From contig JABCZN010000018.1 in NCBI GenBank assembly GCA_013289665.1, positions 39,036 through 103,035 of the forward strand: DNA of 64,000 bases, given 5' to 3'. Shown piece after piece: positions 26,615 through 35,007 of the stretch (the first letter of the stretch is position 1; every line of letters begins with the position of its first letter). The DNA is from Acidobacteriota bacterium. GTDB taxonomy: Bacteria; Acidobacteriota; Terriglobia; Acidiferrales; UBA7541. Position numbers and translations under genes: made by a program. The notes under the pieces are model-generated. The model was not told the origin of the DNA. It searched no databases and saw only the letters and a program-made list of their open reading frames with translations.

Positions 26615-27331
26615 TCATGGCTTGGCGGTGAAGGTGAAGTTGAGGGTTTGCGGCTCGCCACTGGAGTTGATTTCAATTTCCCGGGACTGGGTGCCGAGGG
26701 TTTCATGCCAGGCGGTGATGGTGTAGCGGCCGGGAGGAAGATCCGCCAGCACGAAGCTGCCGTCGTCGCCGGTGACGGCAAAATACGGCGTCCTTAGTAC
26801 GACGAAGTAACCCTGCATCCAGGCATGGAGGTTGCACTTCACGGGAATGAACTCTTCGTTTTCGTAGGCGTAGGCGAAGGGCGGGGTGCGGGCGGGCTGG
26901 AGTTTGTTCCACTCGCGGTTGACTCTGGCGAGGGGGTGGATGTTGTGGGAGAGCGGGTCGCTGTTGGAGATTTTCACTTCCTGTCCGGCCCGGAAGGCCA
27001 GGACATGCGTGGTGTAGTGGCAGCCCTGCTGGTCGAAAAGGACGGGAGTCGGGGGAACGGGGCCGGGATAGGGGGCGCCCTCGGAGATGTAGACGACCAC
27101 ATTGCGGATGGAGTTGCCGGGACCGAGGACCAGTGATTCGGGAAAGAGTGGATTGCCAGCGTGCATTTGCGCGCAGGCGGGCTCTTTCGAAAGATCGAGG
27201 GGCTTGGGCTTGGCGGAAGAGCCGGTGAGCGTGACTTTGCCACTGAGTTTCGTGCCGCCGGGCAAGGCGAAAAGCGCAGCGGGAGCGCATGCGAGCAGGA
27301 GCGTTGCGAAGTAAATGTTTGCCAACCGCAT
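26615..27331 (-). CDS. Secreted cupredoxin-like protein with carboxypeptidase-regulatory-type domain
   Basis: A 238-residue protein with a signal peptide (MRLANIYFATLLLACAPAALFA). A beta-sandwich follows: HVLAFRAGQEVKISNSDPLSHNIHPLARV, then PVKCNLHAWMQGYFVVL, with the His and Cys...His pattern of type 1 copper or related plastocyanin-like domains. A C-terminal domain (DGSFVLADLPPGRYTITAWHETLG) resembles carboxypeptidase-D regulatory-like modules. Copper binding is inferred. The start at 27331 has AGGAGG 10 nt upstream. It sits between E1 beta and E2 in the same direction, with gaps of 294 and 163 bp, so co-transcription is not certain. Confidence 0.75.
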   Translation of the reverse strand: MRLANIYFATLLLACAPAALFALPGGTKLSGKVTLTGSSAKPKPLDLSKEPACAQMHAGNPLFPESLVLGPGNSIRNVVVYISEGAPYPGPVPPTPVLFDQQGCHYTTHVLAFRAGQEVKISNSDPLSHNIHPLARVNREWNKLQPARTPPFAYAYENEEFIPVKCNLHAWMQGYFVVLRTPYFAVTGDDGSFVLADLPPGRYTITAWHETLGTQSREIEINSSGEPQTLNFTFTAKP

Positions 27332-27562
27332 CCCTCGTAGGCCTCCTCGGCCAGGGAATCCAAATATTCTGGACCTTGCGGAAGTTGAGAAACGCGGCAA
27401 CGCGGAGCAAGAACCAAACTGGGAAGAGAATGCCGTGCCAACCCCGTGCAGATTCAATTTTACGCAAGCGGTGGTAAACGGGATTGCGAATGGGGATACG
27501 CGGGTTCAATCGGTTAGTAGCTTTTTGATGATAAAAGAGGGGCCGGGCAAATCGAACAGACC

Positions 27563-27578
27563 CTGCCTCAGAAGGCGG
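27563..27578 (-). repeat. Hairpin repeat copy 2
   Basis: Imperfect copy (CTGCC in place of CCGCC, loop TCAGAA, stem GGCGG) located about 50-60 bp past the E1 beta stop codon in the same orientation as the other copies. Confidence 0.4.
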
Positions 27579-27625
27579 CCTCTCGGAAAGGCAAGAGGCG
27601 CCAGTTGAGACTGACCGCTCCGCAG

Positions 27626-28600
27626 CTAGAACTTTGCCAGGTCTCGGGCGGCGGCGAAGATCTTTTGGGCGTTGGGGAGGAAGGCTTCCTCGAGCGTGGG
27701 GGCATAGGGGACGGGCGTGTCGAGAGAAGCGACGCGGAGGACCGGGCCATCGAGGTCGTGGAAGGCTTTTTCGAACAGGATGGCGGCGATTTCACCGGAG
27801 ATGCCTCCGGTTTTTGTGTCTTCATGGACGACCAGGCACTTGTTGGTTTTCCGGATGGACTGGAGAATCGTCTCCTCGTCGAGCGGCATTAACGTGCGGA
27901 GATCGATGACCTCGGCTTCGATGCCTTCTTTGGCGAGGGCTTCGGCGGCCTCGAGGGAGGTGTGCATCATCGCGGCGTAGGAAAGAATCGTGAGGTGTTT
28001 TCCTTCGCGGCGGACGACGGCTTTGCCGAGCGGCACGGTGTAATCGCCTGCTGGAATCTCTTCCTTGATGCGGCGATAGAGAAATTTGTGTTCGAAGAAA
28101 AGGACGGGATTGTTGTCGCGGATGCTGGCCTTCAGCAGGCCCTTGGCGTCAGATGGCGTGGAAGGATAGACGATTTTCATTCCCGGCGTGTGCAGGAAAT
28201 ACATTTCAGGATTGGCTGAATGGAACGGGCCGCCATGGACGCCGCCGCCGGAAGGGCCGCGGACGACGATGGGCGCCGGCGCGTTCCAGAGATAGTGGCC
28301 CTTGGCGACGAAATTGGTGAGCTGGTTGAAGCAGCAGGCGATGAAATCGATGAACTGCATCTCGGCGATGGGGCGCAGGCCGAGGTAGCTCATGCCGCAG
28401 GCCGCGCCGATGATGGCGCTTTCGCTGATGGGCGTGTCAATGACGCGTTCCCATCCGAATTTTTCAAGCAGTCCTTCGCTGGTTTTGAACGCGCCGCCGT
28501 AGACTCCAACGTCTTCGCCGATGAGCACGACGCTCGGGTCGGCGGCCATCTCTTCAAACATGGCCTGGCGGATGGCTTCGAGAAACGTGATGGGGGCCAT
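27626..28600 (-). CDS. 2-oxoacid dehydrogenase E1 component, beta subunit
   Basis: A 324-residue protein with the transketolase-type layout: TFLEAIRQAMFEEMAADPSVVLIGEDVGVYGG at the start, GIGAA-like core (SAIIGAACGMSYLGLRPIAEMQFIDF) and a C-terminal domain (KTGGISGEIAAILFEKAF). It pairs with the alpha subunit, 3 bp upstream, to form the heterotetrameric thiamine-dependent E1. Length and order fit pyruvate or branched-chain 2-oxoacid dehydrogenases. The start ATG overlaps no neighbour and follows the alpha stop directly, suggesting translational coupling. Confidence 0.92.
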   Translation of the reverse strand: MAPITFLEAIRQAMFEEMAADPSVVLIGEDVGVYGGAFKTSEGLLEKFGWERVIDTPISESAIIGAACGMSYLGLRPIAEMQFIDFIACCFNQLTNFVAKGHYLWNAPAPIVVRGPSGGGVHGGPFHSANPEMYFLHTPGMKIVYPSTPSDAKGLLKASIRDNNPVLFFEHKFLYRRIKEEIPAGDYTVPLGKAVVRREGKHLTILSYAAMMHTSLEAAEALAKEGIEAEVIDLRTLMPLDEETILQSIRKTNKCLVVHEDTKTGGISGEIAAILFEKAFHDLDGPVLRVASLDTPVPYAPTLEEAFLPNAQKIFAAARDLAKF

Positions 28601-28603
28601 GGG

Positions 28604-29869
28604 CTACCTCCGGGCCTTTCCGCGGTCGGCGGGTTTCGCGGGCGCCGGCTTTCTGGCGGGAGGTTTCGCGGCCGGTTTTGACGGGGATTTTCCATTCCGT
28701 GCCGGTTCCTCTGTGGCCGGTTGGGTGTCGCCAAAATGGATGGGGGCGTTTTCGCGAGAAGAGGTCTTGCCGCGGCCGAAACCTTCGACGATCCAGACGG
28801 GATCGACGCTGGATTTGGGCGGGGTCACTTCGGAGATTGGGCGCTCCCACTTGGGGCGAATCTTGTGGCAATCGTCCCCGGTGCAGTAGACGCCTGCTGC
28901 GGCGAACTCCGCGGGCGGCATGGGTGAGTTCAGGGCGAACTCGCGGTCTTTTTCGAGCAGCGCGGTGATCTTGTCCTCGATCTCTTTCTTGCCTCTGGCG
29001 TCGAGGATTTTTTCGGCGGTGAGGAATCTCTCGTAGAGGGTGATGGGGTCGCGCTTCTCCCAGTATTCGCGCTGCTCGGCCGGGACATATTCGGCGGGGT
29101 CGTGCTGGGCATGGCCGCGGCGGCGGAAGGTTTTGGCTTCGATGAGGATGGGGCCTTCACCGGCGCGCGCGCGATCGACGGCTTCCTTGGCAGTTAGGTA
29201 GACAGCGACCGGATCGTTGCCATCAACGATGTAGCTGGAGATTCCGTAGGCCTTGGCGCGGTCGGCTAAATTTTCTATGGGCACCTGGCGGCGCACCGGC
29301 GTCGAATAGGCCCACTGATTGTTTTCGAGAATCAGGACGAAGGCCGCTTTTTGCGACGCCGCAAGATTCAAGCCTTCGTGAAAAACGCCGGTGGAGCTGC
29401 CGCCGTCGCCGATCCAGGTCATGGCCACGATTTTCTGGCCGAGATAGCGGCCGGCCATGGCGACGCCCGTGAGGACGGGGATAAGATCGCCGAGCATGGA
29501 GATGGGCGAAACGATGTGGAGATTTTCGAGATCGCCGAAGTGGCTGGTTCCGTCCTTGCCCTTGGTGGGCGAGGTGTATTTCGCCATGTGCTGGGTGAAG
29601 ATGTCGCGCGGGGGAACGCCTTTGACGAGCAGCGCCCCGATGTTGCGGATCATCGGGGCCATCCAGTCTTTTTTCTCGAGGGCGTAGGCGCTGCCTGTCG
29701 AGACGGCTTCCTGGCCGAGGCTGGAGTAGAGGCCGCCGACGATTTTGTTCTGGCGGAAGAGGAGGGTCATGGTGTCCTCGACCTCGCGGTTGAGCCGCAT
29801 GTAGTAGTAAAGGTCGAGGTATTGCTGGCGCGAGAGTTTCGTTTTGGGACTTGCTTCGGTGGCAGGCAT
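28604..29869 (-). CDS. 2-oxoacid dehydrogenase E1 component, alpha subunit, with basic C-terminal tail
   Basis: A 421-residue thiamine-diphosphate enzyme subunit. YYYMRLNREVEDTMTLLFRQ opens the E1 alpha fold, and the TPP motif is present (TWIGDGGSSTGVFHEGLNLAA). HNP-like RRRGHAQHDPAEY is the conserved phosphorylation-loop region. The last 60 residues, after the normal E1 alpha end, are low-complexity (KSPSKPAAKPPARKPAPAKPAD) and rich in Lys, Pro and Ala; the beta gene follows 3 bp later. The tail is unusual and could dock to E2 or nucleic acid. An ECTGDDC-type Cys pair (YCTGDDC) lies before it. Confidence 0.9.
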   Translation of the reverse strand: MPATEASPKTKLSRQQYLDLYYYMRLNREVEDTMTLLFRQNKIVGGLYSSLGQEAVSTGSAYALEKKDWMAPMIRNIGALLVKGVPPRDIFTQHMAKYTSPTKGKDGTSHFGDLENLHIVSPISMLGDLIPVLTGVAMAGRYLGQKIVAMTWIGDGGSSTGVFHEGLNLAASQKAAFVLILENNQWAYSTPVRRQVPIENLADRAKAYGISSYIVDGNDPVAVYLTAKEAVDRARAGEGPILIEAKTFRRRGHAQHDPAEYVPAEQREYWEKRDPITLYERFLTAEKILDARGKKEIEDKITALLEKDREFALNSPMPPAEFAAAGVYCTGDDCHKIRPKWERPISEVTPPKSSVDPVWIVEGFGRGKTSSRENAPIHFGDTQPATEEPARNGKSPSKPAAKPPARKPAPAKPADRGKARR

Positions 29870-29974
29870 CTTCGGCGGTTCTCCGGATGGACGTCCGGTT
29901 GTCTATCTTACGGCGAATGGAGGCGGTTGGCTAATAGGGAGAATGGCGGGAGAAGGACAATTTGTCCGAAGACG

Positions 29975-30022
29975 GAGGAAGATAACGCAGAGACGCTGAG
30001 TTCAGAGTGGAAACGCGGAGAA
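29975..30022. repeat. Dispersed GATAACGCAGAG-type sequence, second copy
   Basis: GAAGATAACGCAGAG followed by an ACGC-rich purine run, close to the sequence at 5718-5755. Both lie between genes. Similar purine-rich sequences occur in many bacterial genomes; origin unclear. Confidence 0.4.
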
Positions 30023-30023
30023 A

Positions 30024-30056
30024 AGAGAGGCCCGTTCGCCGCGGCGGACGGGCCCT
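30024..30056 (-). terminator. Predicted terminator of the ArsR/AHSA1 operon
   Basis: On the minus strand a GC-rich stem (GGCCCGT with ACGGGCC, 30029-30035 and 30048-30054) is followed by a pyrimidine run TCTCTTTTCTCC. It lies about 55 bp past the AHSA1 stop codon. Confidence 0.6.
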
Positions 30057-30111
30057 GAAAAATCCAAAAGGAAAACCAGGAGAGTTCGGATGGCCGGTCT
30101 AGCTAGGGCCA

Positions 30112-30561
30112 TCACACGAGATAGTTTTCGAGTTGACCGAAGCAGCCGAGCCAGCCCTGGTTGTGCTTTTCGCGGGCTTCGGCCGTGAGCAGGTTTTTGT
30201 GCGTCAGGCTGACTTCGGTGGAACCGCCGAGGTCTTTGAAGATCACCGTGACGAGGGATTCCGTCGCCGTTTCGTCATCCTGCAAGCGCCAGGTAAAGGC
30301 GAGCTTTTCGGGGGGCCGGACTTCTTCGTAGGCGCCGCTGATGCGGTGGATGCTGCCTCCCTTATCGTGCATCTCGATGGCGTATTTGCCGCCGACGCGC
30401 AGATCGAGTCGGGTGATGACGGTTTTGTAGTCCGCCGTCGGATGAAACCACTGGGCGAATTCCCGGGCATCGGTCCAGGCGCGAAACACGCGGTCGCGGG
30501 GAGCCGCGAAGGTGCGTTTTACCTGGAGCGGGTTTTCCGGCTGCGATTGCGGTGTGGCCAT
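30112..30561 (-). CDS. SRPBCC (AHSA1-like) domain protein
   Basis: A 149-residue protein with an AHSA1 (activator of Hsp90 ATPase homologue) type fold: VKRTFAAPRDRVFRAWTDAREFAQWF at the start, GGKYAIEMHDKGGSIHRISGAYEEVRPPEKLAFTW in the middle, and EKHNQGWLGCFGQLENYL at the end. Members bind hydrophobic small molecules. It overlaps the end of the preceding ArsR gene by 43 bases, a pairing very common in bacteria. Function is inferred by family only. Confidence 0.9.
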   Translation of the reverse strand: MATPQSQPENPLQVKRTFAAPRDRVFRAWTDAREFAQWFHPTADYKTVITRLDLRVGGKYAIEMHDKGGSIHRISGAYEEVRPPEKLAFTWRLQDDETATESLVTVIFKDLGGSTEVSLTHKNLLTAEAREKHNQGWLGCFGQLENYLV

Positions 30562-30926
30562 GATTGGTTCTCCTTTTGCTTTTCTTTTTGCCTTTCAGGC
30601 AGTGGATCCTGGCTGAGGAAACGTTCGAGGGAATCGAAAGCGCCTTCCCAGAAGCGGCGGTACTGGGCAATCCAGTCTTCGGCTTGCTTCAGGGGAGCGG
30701 GCGCGAGCTGGCAGAAGCGCGTGCGCCCGACTTTTTTCTGCGAGACGAGGCCGGCTTTCTCTAGGACGCGGACATGCTTCATCACGGCGGGAAGGGACAT
30801 GAGGTGCGGGCCGGCGAGGTCGGACATGGAGGCTCCGCCCAGGGTGAGGGAAGCGAGGATGGCGCGGCGGGTGGGGTCGGCGAGAGCGCCGAAGGTCGAA
30901 TCAAGGGTTGCTGAATACTTAACCAT
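30519..30926 (-). CDS. ArsR-family transcriptional regulator
   Basis: A 135-residue winged-helix protein: FGALADPTRRAILASLTLGGASMSDLAGPHLMSLPAVMKHVRVLEKAGLVSQKKVGRTRFCQL is a clear ArsR-type DNA-binding domain. No metal-binding CxC motif is seen, so this is the SRPBCC-partnered, metal-independent subgroup. The C-terminal tail is Lys/Arg-rich. It is the first gene of the pair and probably represses its own operon; no operator was identified. Confidence 0.9.
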   Translation of the reverse strand: MVKYSATLDSTFGALADPTRRAILASLTLGGASMSDLAGPHLMSLPAVMKHVRVLEKAGLVSQKKVGRTRFCQLAPAPLKQAEDWIAQYRRFWEGAFDSLERFLSQDPLPERQKEKQKENQSWPHRNRSRKTRSR

Positions 30927-31153
30927 ATGGTTTAGTATTGACCGGAAGGGAGCGGCTTGTCAAGCGCAATTCCCGCGGGCTTGACGCTCTACGGAATTCG
31001 GTGTTACAAACAAGGCCATTCTGATCCAGGTCGGCCCTTTCCGACGCCCAGACGTTGAGTGCCTGCATCCTCGTTTGTGCAATTTCCGCCCAAGAACTTT
31101 TTGGTGTATTCCAGCGCAGGCAAACACTCGTTCGTTCAAGGAGATTTTCCAAT

Positions 31154-32011
31154 ATGAACAAGAGAATATTGCTTTGTTTAGCCCTGGTGTTGACGTCGTG
31201 CCTCAGGGCGGCGGCGCAGGATGCGAAGATGCAGCCGCTGACGTTCTGGTATGAGTACACGGTGAATCCGGGAAAAGAAGCGCAGTTTCTGGAACTGGTG
31301 AAGACAGTCGGCGCGCCGGTACGCGAAAAAATGCTGGCGGATGGAGTGGTTCTCGCCTGGGGCGTGGAAGTTCCCTTGCTGCGCATGCCGGGTGCCGCCA
31401 CTCATGTGATCTGGTATTCGGTTGCGGACTGGGGCGGAATCGAAAAGGTGGACAACGCGATGCACGCGCAGATCGCGAAACTCGATGAAGAGGCGATGAA
31501 GTCCGGCACTGGGAAGAAAGCGTCCGCGGGCGGGGCAACGGTGACCGCGCGGATGATGGAAGCGGCTGACGTCAGCAAGACGCGGGACTACCTGACACGG
31601 GATTTGGTGTTCGTGCATGGTTCTGGCGCACCACCGGCAGGGGTGTTGCCCTATACGCGGTTCAACTATCTGAAGGCCCGGCCCGGCAAGGGCAGCGATT
31701 TGCGCAAGCTCTGGGAAAAGTACAATAAGCCGGTGCTGGACAAGCTAGTGGCGGATGGGGTGGTGCTGGCGTACGGCCTGGCAGTGGAAGATGTGCGCAC
31801 GGACGGCGACTTTACGCATTTCGTGTGGTATGCCACGAAAGATCTGGCTTCGATGGAAAAGGTTCGCTCGGCGTATGCGGCCGATCGGGAAAAGAGAAGC
31901 CAGGAAGAGCAGGACGTGATCAGCGCCGAATTCCTGAAGGTGGTGGACCCGGAAGCTTCCAGATCCGAGGTGACCCGGTCGATCATGTTCCATGTTGGCG
32001 GGATGAAGTAA
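31154..32011 (+). CDS. Secreted protein with two tandem ferredoxin-like (ABM-type) repeats
   Basis: A 285-residue protein with a signal peptide ending in RAAAQ. Two halves repeat the same plan 138 residues apart: DGVVLAWG (63-70) and THVIWYSVADW (83-93) against DGVVLAYG (201-208) and THFVWYATKDL (221-231). Each half is a strand-helix-strand unit like the dimeric alpha/beta barrel of antibiotic biosynthesis monooxygenases, so the protein may fold as an internal pseudo-dimer. No catalytic residues can be assigned. The start at 31154 has AAGGAG upstream. Confidence 0.7.
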   Translation: MNKRILLCLALVLTSCLRAAAQDAKMQPLTFWYEYTVNPGKEAQFLELVKTVGAPVREKMLADGVVLAWGVEVPLLRMPGAATHVIWYSVADWGGIEKVDNAMHAQIAKLDEEAMKSGTGKKASAGGATVTARMMEAADVSKTRDYLTRDLVFVHGSGAPPAGVLPYTRFNYLKARPGKGSDLRKLWEKYNKPVLDKLVADGVVLAYGLAVEDVRTDGDFTHFVWYATKDLASMEKVRSAYAADREKRSQEEQDVISAEFLKVVDPEASRSEVTRSIMFHVGGMK

Positions 32012-32052
32012 CGTCCGGCCAGCACGGCAAAAGATAGAGAGAAGTGAAATTG

Positions 32053-32087
32053 AGCCCCATGCGGATGTTCCAAGCGTGGGGCTTTTT
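32053..32087 (+). terminator. Rho-independent terminator
   Basis: A 10-bp stem (32053-32062 with 32074-32083, one G-T pair) and a run of five T. It ends the transcript of the tandem-repeat secreted protein. Confidence 0.85.
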
Positions 32088-32185
32088 CTAGGTTGTCAGG
32101 ACTCCGGACAGATTCATGGTTGGGAGATAAGACCGCAGGCCCAAAAGCGGGAGTTTCGCTCCCGCACCTCAAAATTAAGAACGGC

Positions 32186-32201
32186 CCGCCTCAGAAGGCG
32201 G
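32186..32201 (-). repeat. Hairpin repeat copy 3, overlapping the LipB stop codon
   Basis: Stem CCGCC/GGCGG with loop TCAGAA. Read on the minus strand the loop supplies TTC TGA, the last codon and stop of LipB. Confidence 0.55.
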
Positions 32202-32907
32202 ATCCTACACGATCGAGCGCTGCCTGCAGTTGTTGGGAGGAGACTTCACGAGGAATGAGTGAGAGAAGATCCGCGAGGTGATCGGTAAGCCGCGGCTTCA
32301 CTTCGCCCAGAGAAACATTGCGGTTAAGGAGTTTTTCAAGAGAGGTGGCTTTGCGGTCGGCGATACCGCAGGGAATGATGAGGTCGAAGTAGCGGAGGTC
32401 GGTCGAGACGTTGTAGGCGAAGCCGTGGGAAGTGACCCAGCGGCTGATGTGGACGCCGATGGCGGCGAGTTTTTCTTCGGGGGTATTGCCGGGAGGCTGG
32501 ACCCAGATGCCGGTTTTGCCGGTGATGCGGTAGGCGCTGATGCCGAAATCAGCGGAGGCGCGGATCATGGCTTCTTCGAGGGTGCGGACGTACCAGTGGA
32601 CATCGCGGCGGATGGGATCGAGATTGAGGATGGGATAGCCAACGATCTGGCCGGGGCCGTGATAGGTGATGTCGCCGCCGCGGTTAGTTTCGCGGAGCTC
32701 GACATTTTTCTGGCGGAGTACATTTTCGGAGGCGAGAAGATTTTTCTGGCTGGCGTTGCGACCCAGGGTGAGGACGTGGGGATGCTCGCAGAACAGGAGA
32801 ACGTCGTCGATGGCGCCGGCTTTGCGCGCGGCGACGATGCGCTGCTGGAGGGCGTAGGCATCGGACCAGGAGAGGAGGCCTACGTCGCTGATGATGAGAG
32901 GCGCCAT
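32191..32907 (-). CDS. lipB: Octanoyl-[acyl-carrier protein]:protein N-octanoyltransferase
   Basis: A 238-residue cytoplasmic enzyme that transfers octanoyl from acyl carrier protein to lipoyl domains. The family signature is clear: RGGDITYHGPGQIVGYPIL (His and Gly loop), TGKTGIWV (with the conserved lysine), and the active-site cysteine in LIIPCGI. Length is standard, although the C-terminus is formed by a repeat. It lies between the E3 gene and the E1-E2 genes and fits the supply of lipoylated E2. The start ATG 32907 is followed by the expected N-terminal strand. Confidence 0.93.
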   Translation of the reverse strand: MAPLIISDVGLLSWSDAYALQQRIVAARKAGAIDDVLLFCEHPHVLTLGRNASQKNLLASENVLRQKNVELRETNRGGDITYHGPGQIVGYPILNLDPIRRDVHWYVRTLEEAMIRASADFGISAYRITGKTGIWVQPPGNTPEEKLAAIGVHISRWVTSHGFAYNVSTDLRYFDLIIPCGIADRKATSLEKLLNRNVSLGEVKPRLTDHLADLLSLIPREVSSQQLQAALDRVGSAF

Positions 32908-33075
32908 GAGATTGGACGGTTAACAGTTAACAGCGAACGGGAACCTCTCCGAACAAATCAGCGCGAATGATAATCAAGAGGAAGTCTGGCTGAATCAGCT
33001 GGCTAATAAGCGCGGCGACGTCCCACTGGATTCCTGCTATCTCTCATCTGATCGCTGATCGCAAAATCTAAAGCC

Positions 33076-34473
33076 TCAGACGTTAATTTGCAGCCCTCGG
33101 ACGGAGGCGAAGGCGTCGCCCATGGCTTCCCAGACCGTGGGATGGGCGTGAATCATGTTCATCATGTCATCTATGGTGCCTTCGAGATTCAGCACGGCCG
33201 CGGCTTCGGACAAAATTTCGGTGGCCAGCGGACCGATGATGTGGATGCCCAGGACTTCGCCGTATTGTTCGTTGGTTACTACTTTGATAAAGCCGCCATG
33301 GTTGCCGAGGATGGTGGCTTTGCTGTTGCCGACGAAGGGAAACTTGCCGGTTTTCACGGTGTAGCCCGCTTCGCGGGCCTGCTTTTCGGTCATGCCGATG
33401 GAGCCGATCTGCGGTTCGCAATAGGTGGCGTTGGGGATGCGCAGCTTGTTGATGGTATGCGTGGGCTTGCCGGCGATGTGGGTGACGGCGACGATGCCCT
33501 CCATCATGGCGGCGTGCGCGAGTTGCGGTAGGCCGGCGACGATGTCTCCGATGGCGTAAAGACCGGGCTCGGCGGTTTCCATGAACTGGTTGACGTGAAC
33601 GAAGCCGCGCTCGACTTTGGCTTTGGATTTCTCGAGGCCGCAATTATCGGTCATGGCTTTGCGGCCGACGGCGAGAAGCAGCTTTTCCGCCTGCAGCGTT
33701 TGCGCCTTTCCATCCTTATCCTTGAAGGAGACCGTGACGCCCTTGGCGTCTTTTTTCACGCCATCCACCATGCAGCCGGTTTGAACGGCGATGCCCTTTT
33801 TCTTGAAGGTCTTTTCCAGTTCGGCGGAGATTTCCTCGTCTTCGACAGGAACGACGCGGGGCAGGGCTTCGAGGATGGTGACCTGGGTGCCGAAAGAGTT
33901 GTAGATGGAAGCGAATTCGACGCCGACGGCGCCGGCGCCGATGACGATGAGGGTCTTGGGAATTTCGGGAAGTTCGAGGATGGAGCGGTTGGTGACGATG
34001 GTTTTGTGATCGGGCTCGATGCCGGGAAGCGACTTGGCTTCCGAGCCGCTGACCATAAGGATGGCGCCGGCTTCGATGGTCTCTTTCTTGCCGTCTTTTT
34101 CGACGCTGATCTTGCCGGGGCCTTCGTATTTCCCCCAGCCCTGCTTCCATTCGACTTTATTTTTCTTGAAAAGAAACTCGATGCCCTTGGCGTGCTTATT
34201 GACGATCTTGGTCTTGCGGGCCAGTATGTTGGGCCAATTGATTTTCACGCCGGGAATTTCAAAGCCGAGTTCTTCGGCATTCTTGAAGTGGTCGTAGACA
34301 TCGGCGTGGTGCAGGAGAACTTTGGTGGGGATACAGCCGACGTGCAGGCAGGTGCCGCCGAGGAACGGATCCTTCTCGACGACAAGGGTTTTCAGCCCGA
34401 GTTCGCCGGCGCGAATGGCCGCGACATAACCCCCGGGCCCGCTGCCAATAATTGCCACATCATATTTCGCCAC
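33076..34473 (-). CDS. lpdA: Dihydrolipoyl dehydrogenase (E3)
   Basis: A 465-residue flavoprotein. YDVAIIGSGPGGYVAAIRAGELG is the FAD-binding fold, the redox-active disulfide is Cys42/Cys47 in GGTCLHVGCIPTK, a second Rossmann fold is IVIGAGAVGVEFASI, and the C-terminal HAHPTVWEAM carries the catalytic His-Glu pair. It reoxidises dihydrolipoyl groups of E2 with NAD+. A GTG start at 34473 is preferred, because GGGAG stands upstream and the FAD domain begins at residue 4; the longer frame upstream is not typical. It is the first gene of the lipoate-related group. Confidence 0.93.
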   Translation of the reverse strand: MAKYDVAIIGSGPGGYVAAIRAGELGLKTLVVEKDPFLGGTCLHVGCIPTKVLLHHADVYDHFKNAEELGFEIPGVKINWPNILARKTKIVNKHAKGIEFLFKKNKVEWKQGWGKYEGPGKISVEKDGKKETIEAGAILMVSGSEAKSLPGIEPDHKTIVTNRSILELPEIPKTLIVIGAGAVGVEFASIYNSFGTQVTILEALPRVVPVEDEEISAELEKTFKKKGIAVQTGCMVDGVKKDAKGVTVSFKDKDGKAQTLQAEKLLLAVGRKAMTDNCGLEKSKAKVERGFVHVNQFMETAEPGLYAIGDIVAGLPQLAHAAMMEGIVAVTHIAGKPTHTINKLRIPNATYCEPQIGSIGMTEKQAREAGYTVKTGKFPFVGNSKATILGNHGGFIKVVTNEQYGEVLGIHIIGPLATEILSEAAAVLNLEGTIDDMMNMIHAHPTVWEAMGDAFASVRGLQINV

Positions 34474-35007
34474 GCGTAGTCTCCCTTCGGAAAGGCCAAA
34501 CTCCACCGCAAGCGCAGAAACGGACGGGCAAACATGGAAGATGCAGACGGAATTGCCCAATGGAACGCAAGCGGGTCCCGCAAAAAGTCAATTGTAGCAG
34601 CGGGTTCGAGGGCGGAGCAACTGAAGGTCGTCCTAACATCCGGGCGGCACAAAACACCATTGATTGTGAGAGGAAGCCTGCCGCGCGTTTTGCTGGGCCC
34701 GGGTGTGTTTCCGGGAGCCAGCCTGCTGTTTTCTGGAAGTCATCTGGTGGCGGAGGCAATCCTCGAGACGCCGGATGCCGGGACGTTTTCCGTGGTTCGC
34801 GGAGGACTGTTCCCGCGACTGGCGTCGGTGCTGCTTTTCTACCAGGCCGGGCCGGGCAAGCGAGGATCGATATCGCCCCCGGAGAAGCCTGCGGCATGGC
34901 CATCAGAAGCCCCATTGGATAAATACGAAGAGGCGGCACAGGTACCGGCGGGGCCAGGCTGGGCGCGGAGAAAAAAGAAGGGTTGCTGGGGCCGATGTAG
35001 CGCCGCT
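34474..35007. other. Non-coding gap, no supported gene
   Basis: 534 bases between the E3 and DinB genes. A plus-strand frame starting at 34534 crosses it but continues antisense through DinB, which speaks against it. A GCCGCTTCAGGAGCG-like sequence near 35002 is reminiscent of the hairpin repeat but not a copy. The region may hold the E3 promoter. Confidence 0.4.
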
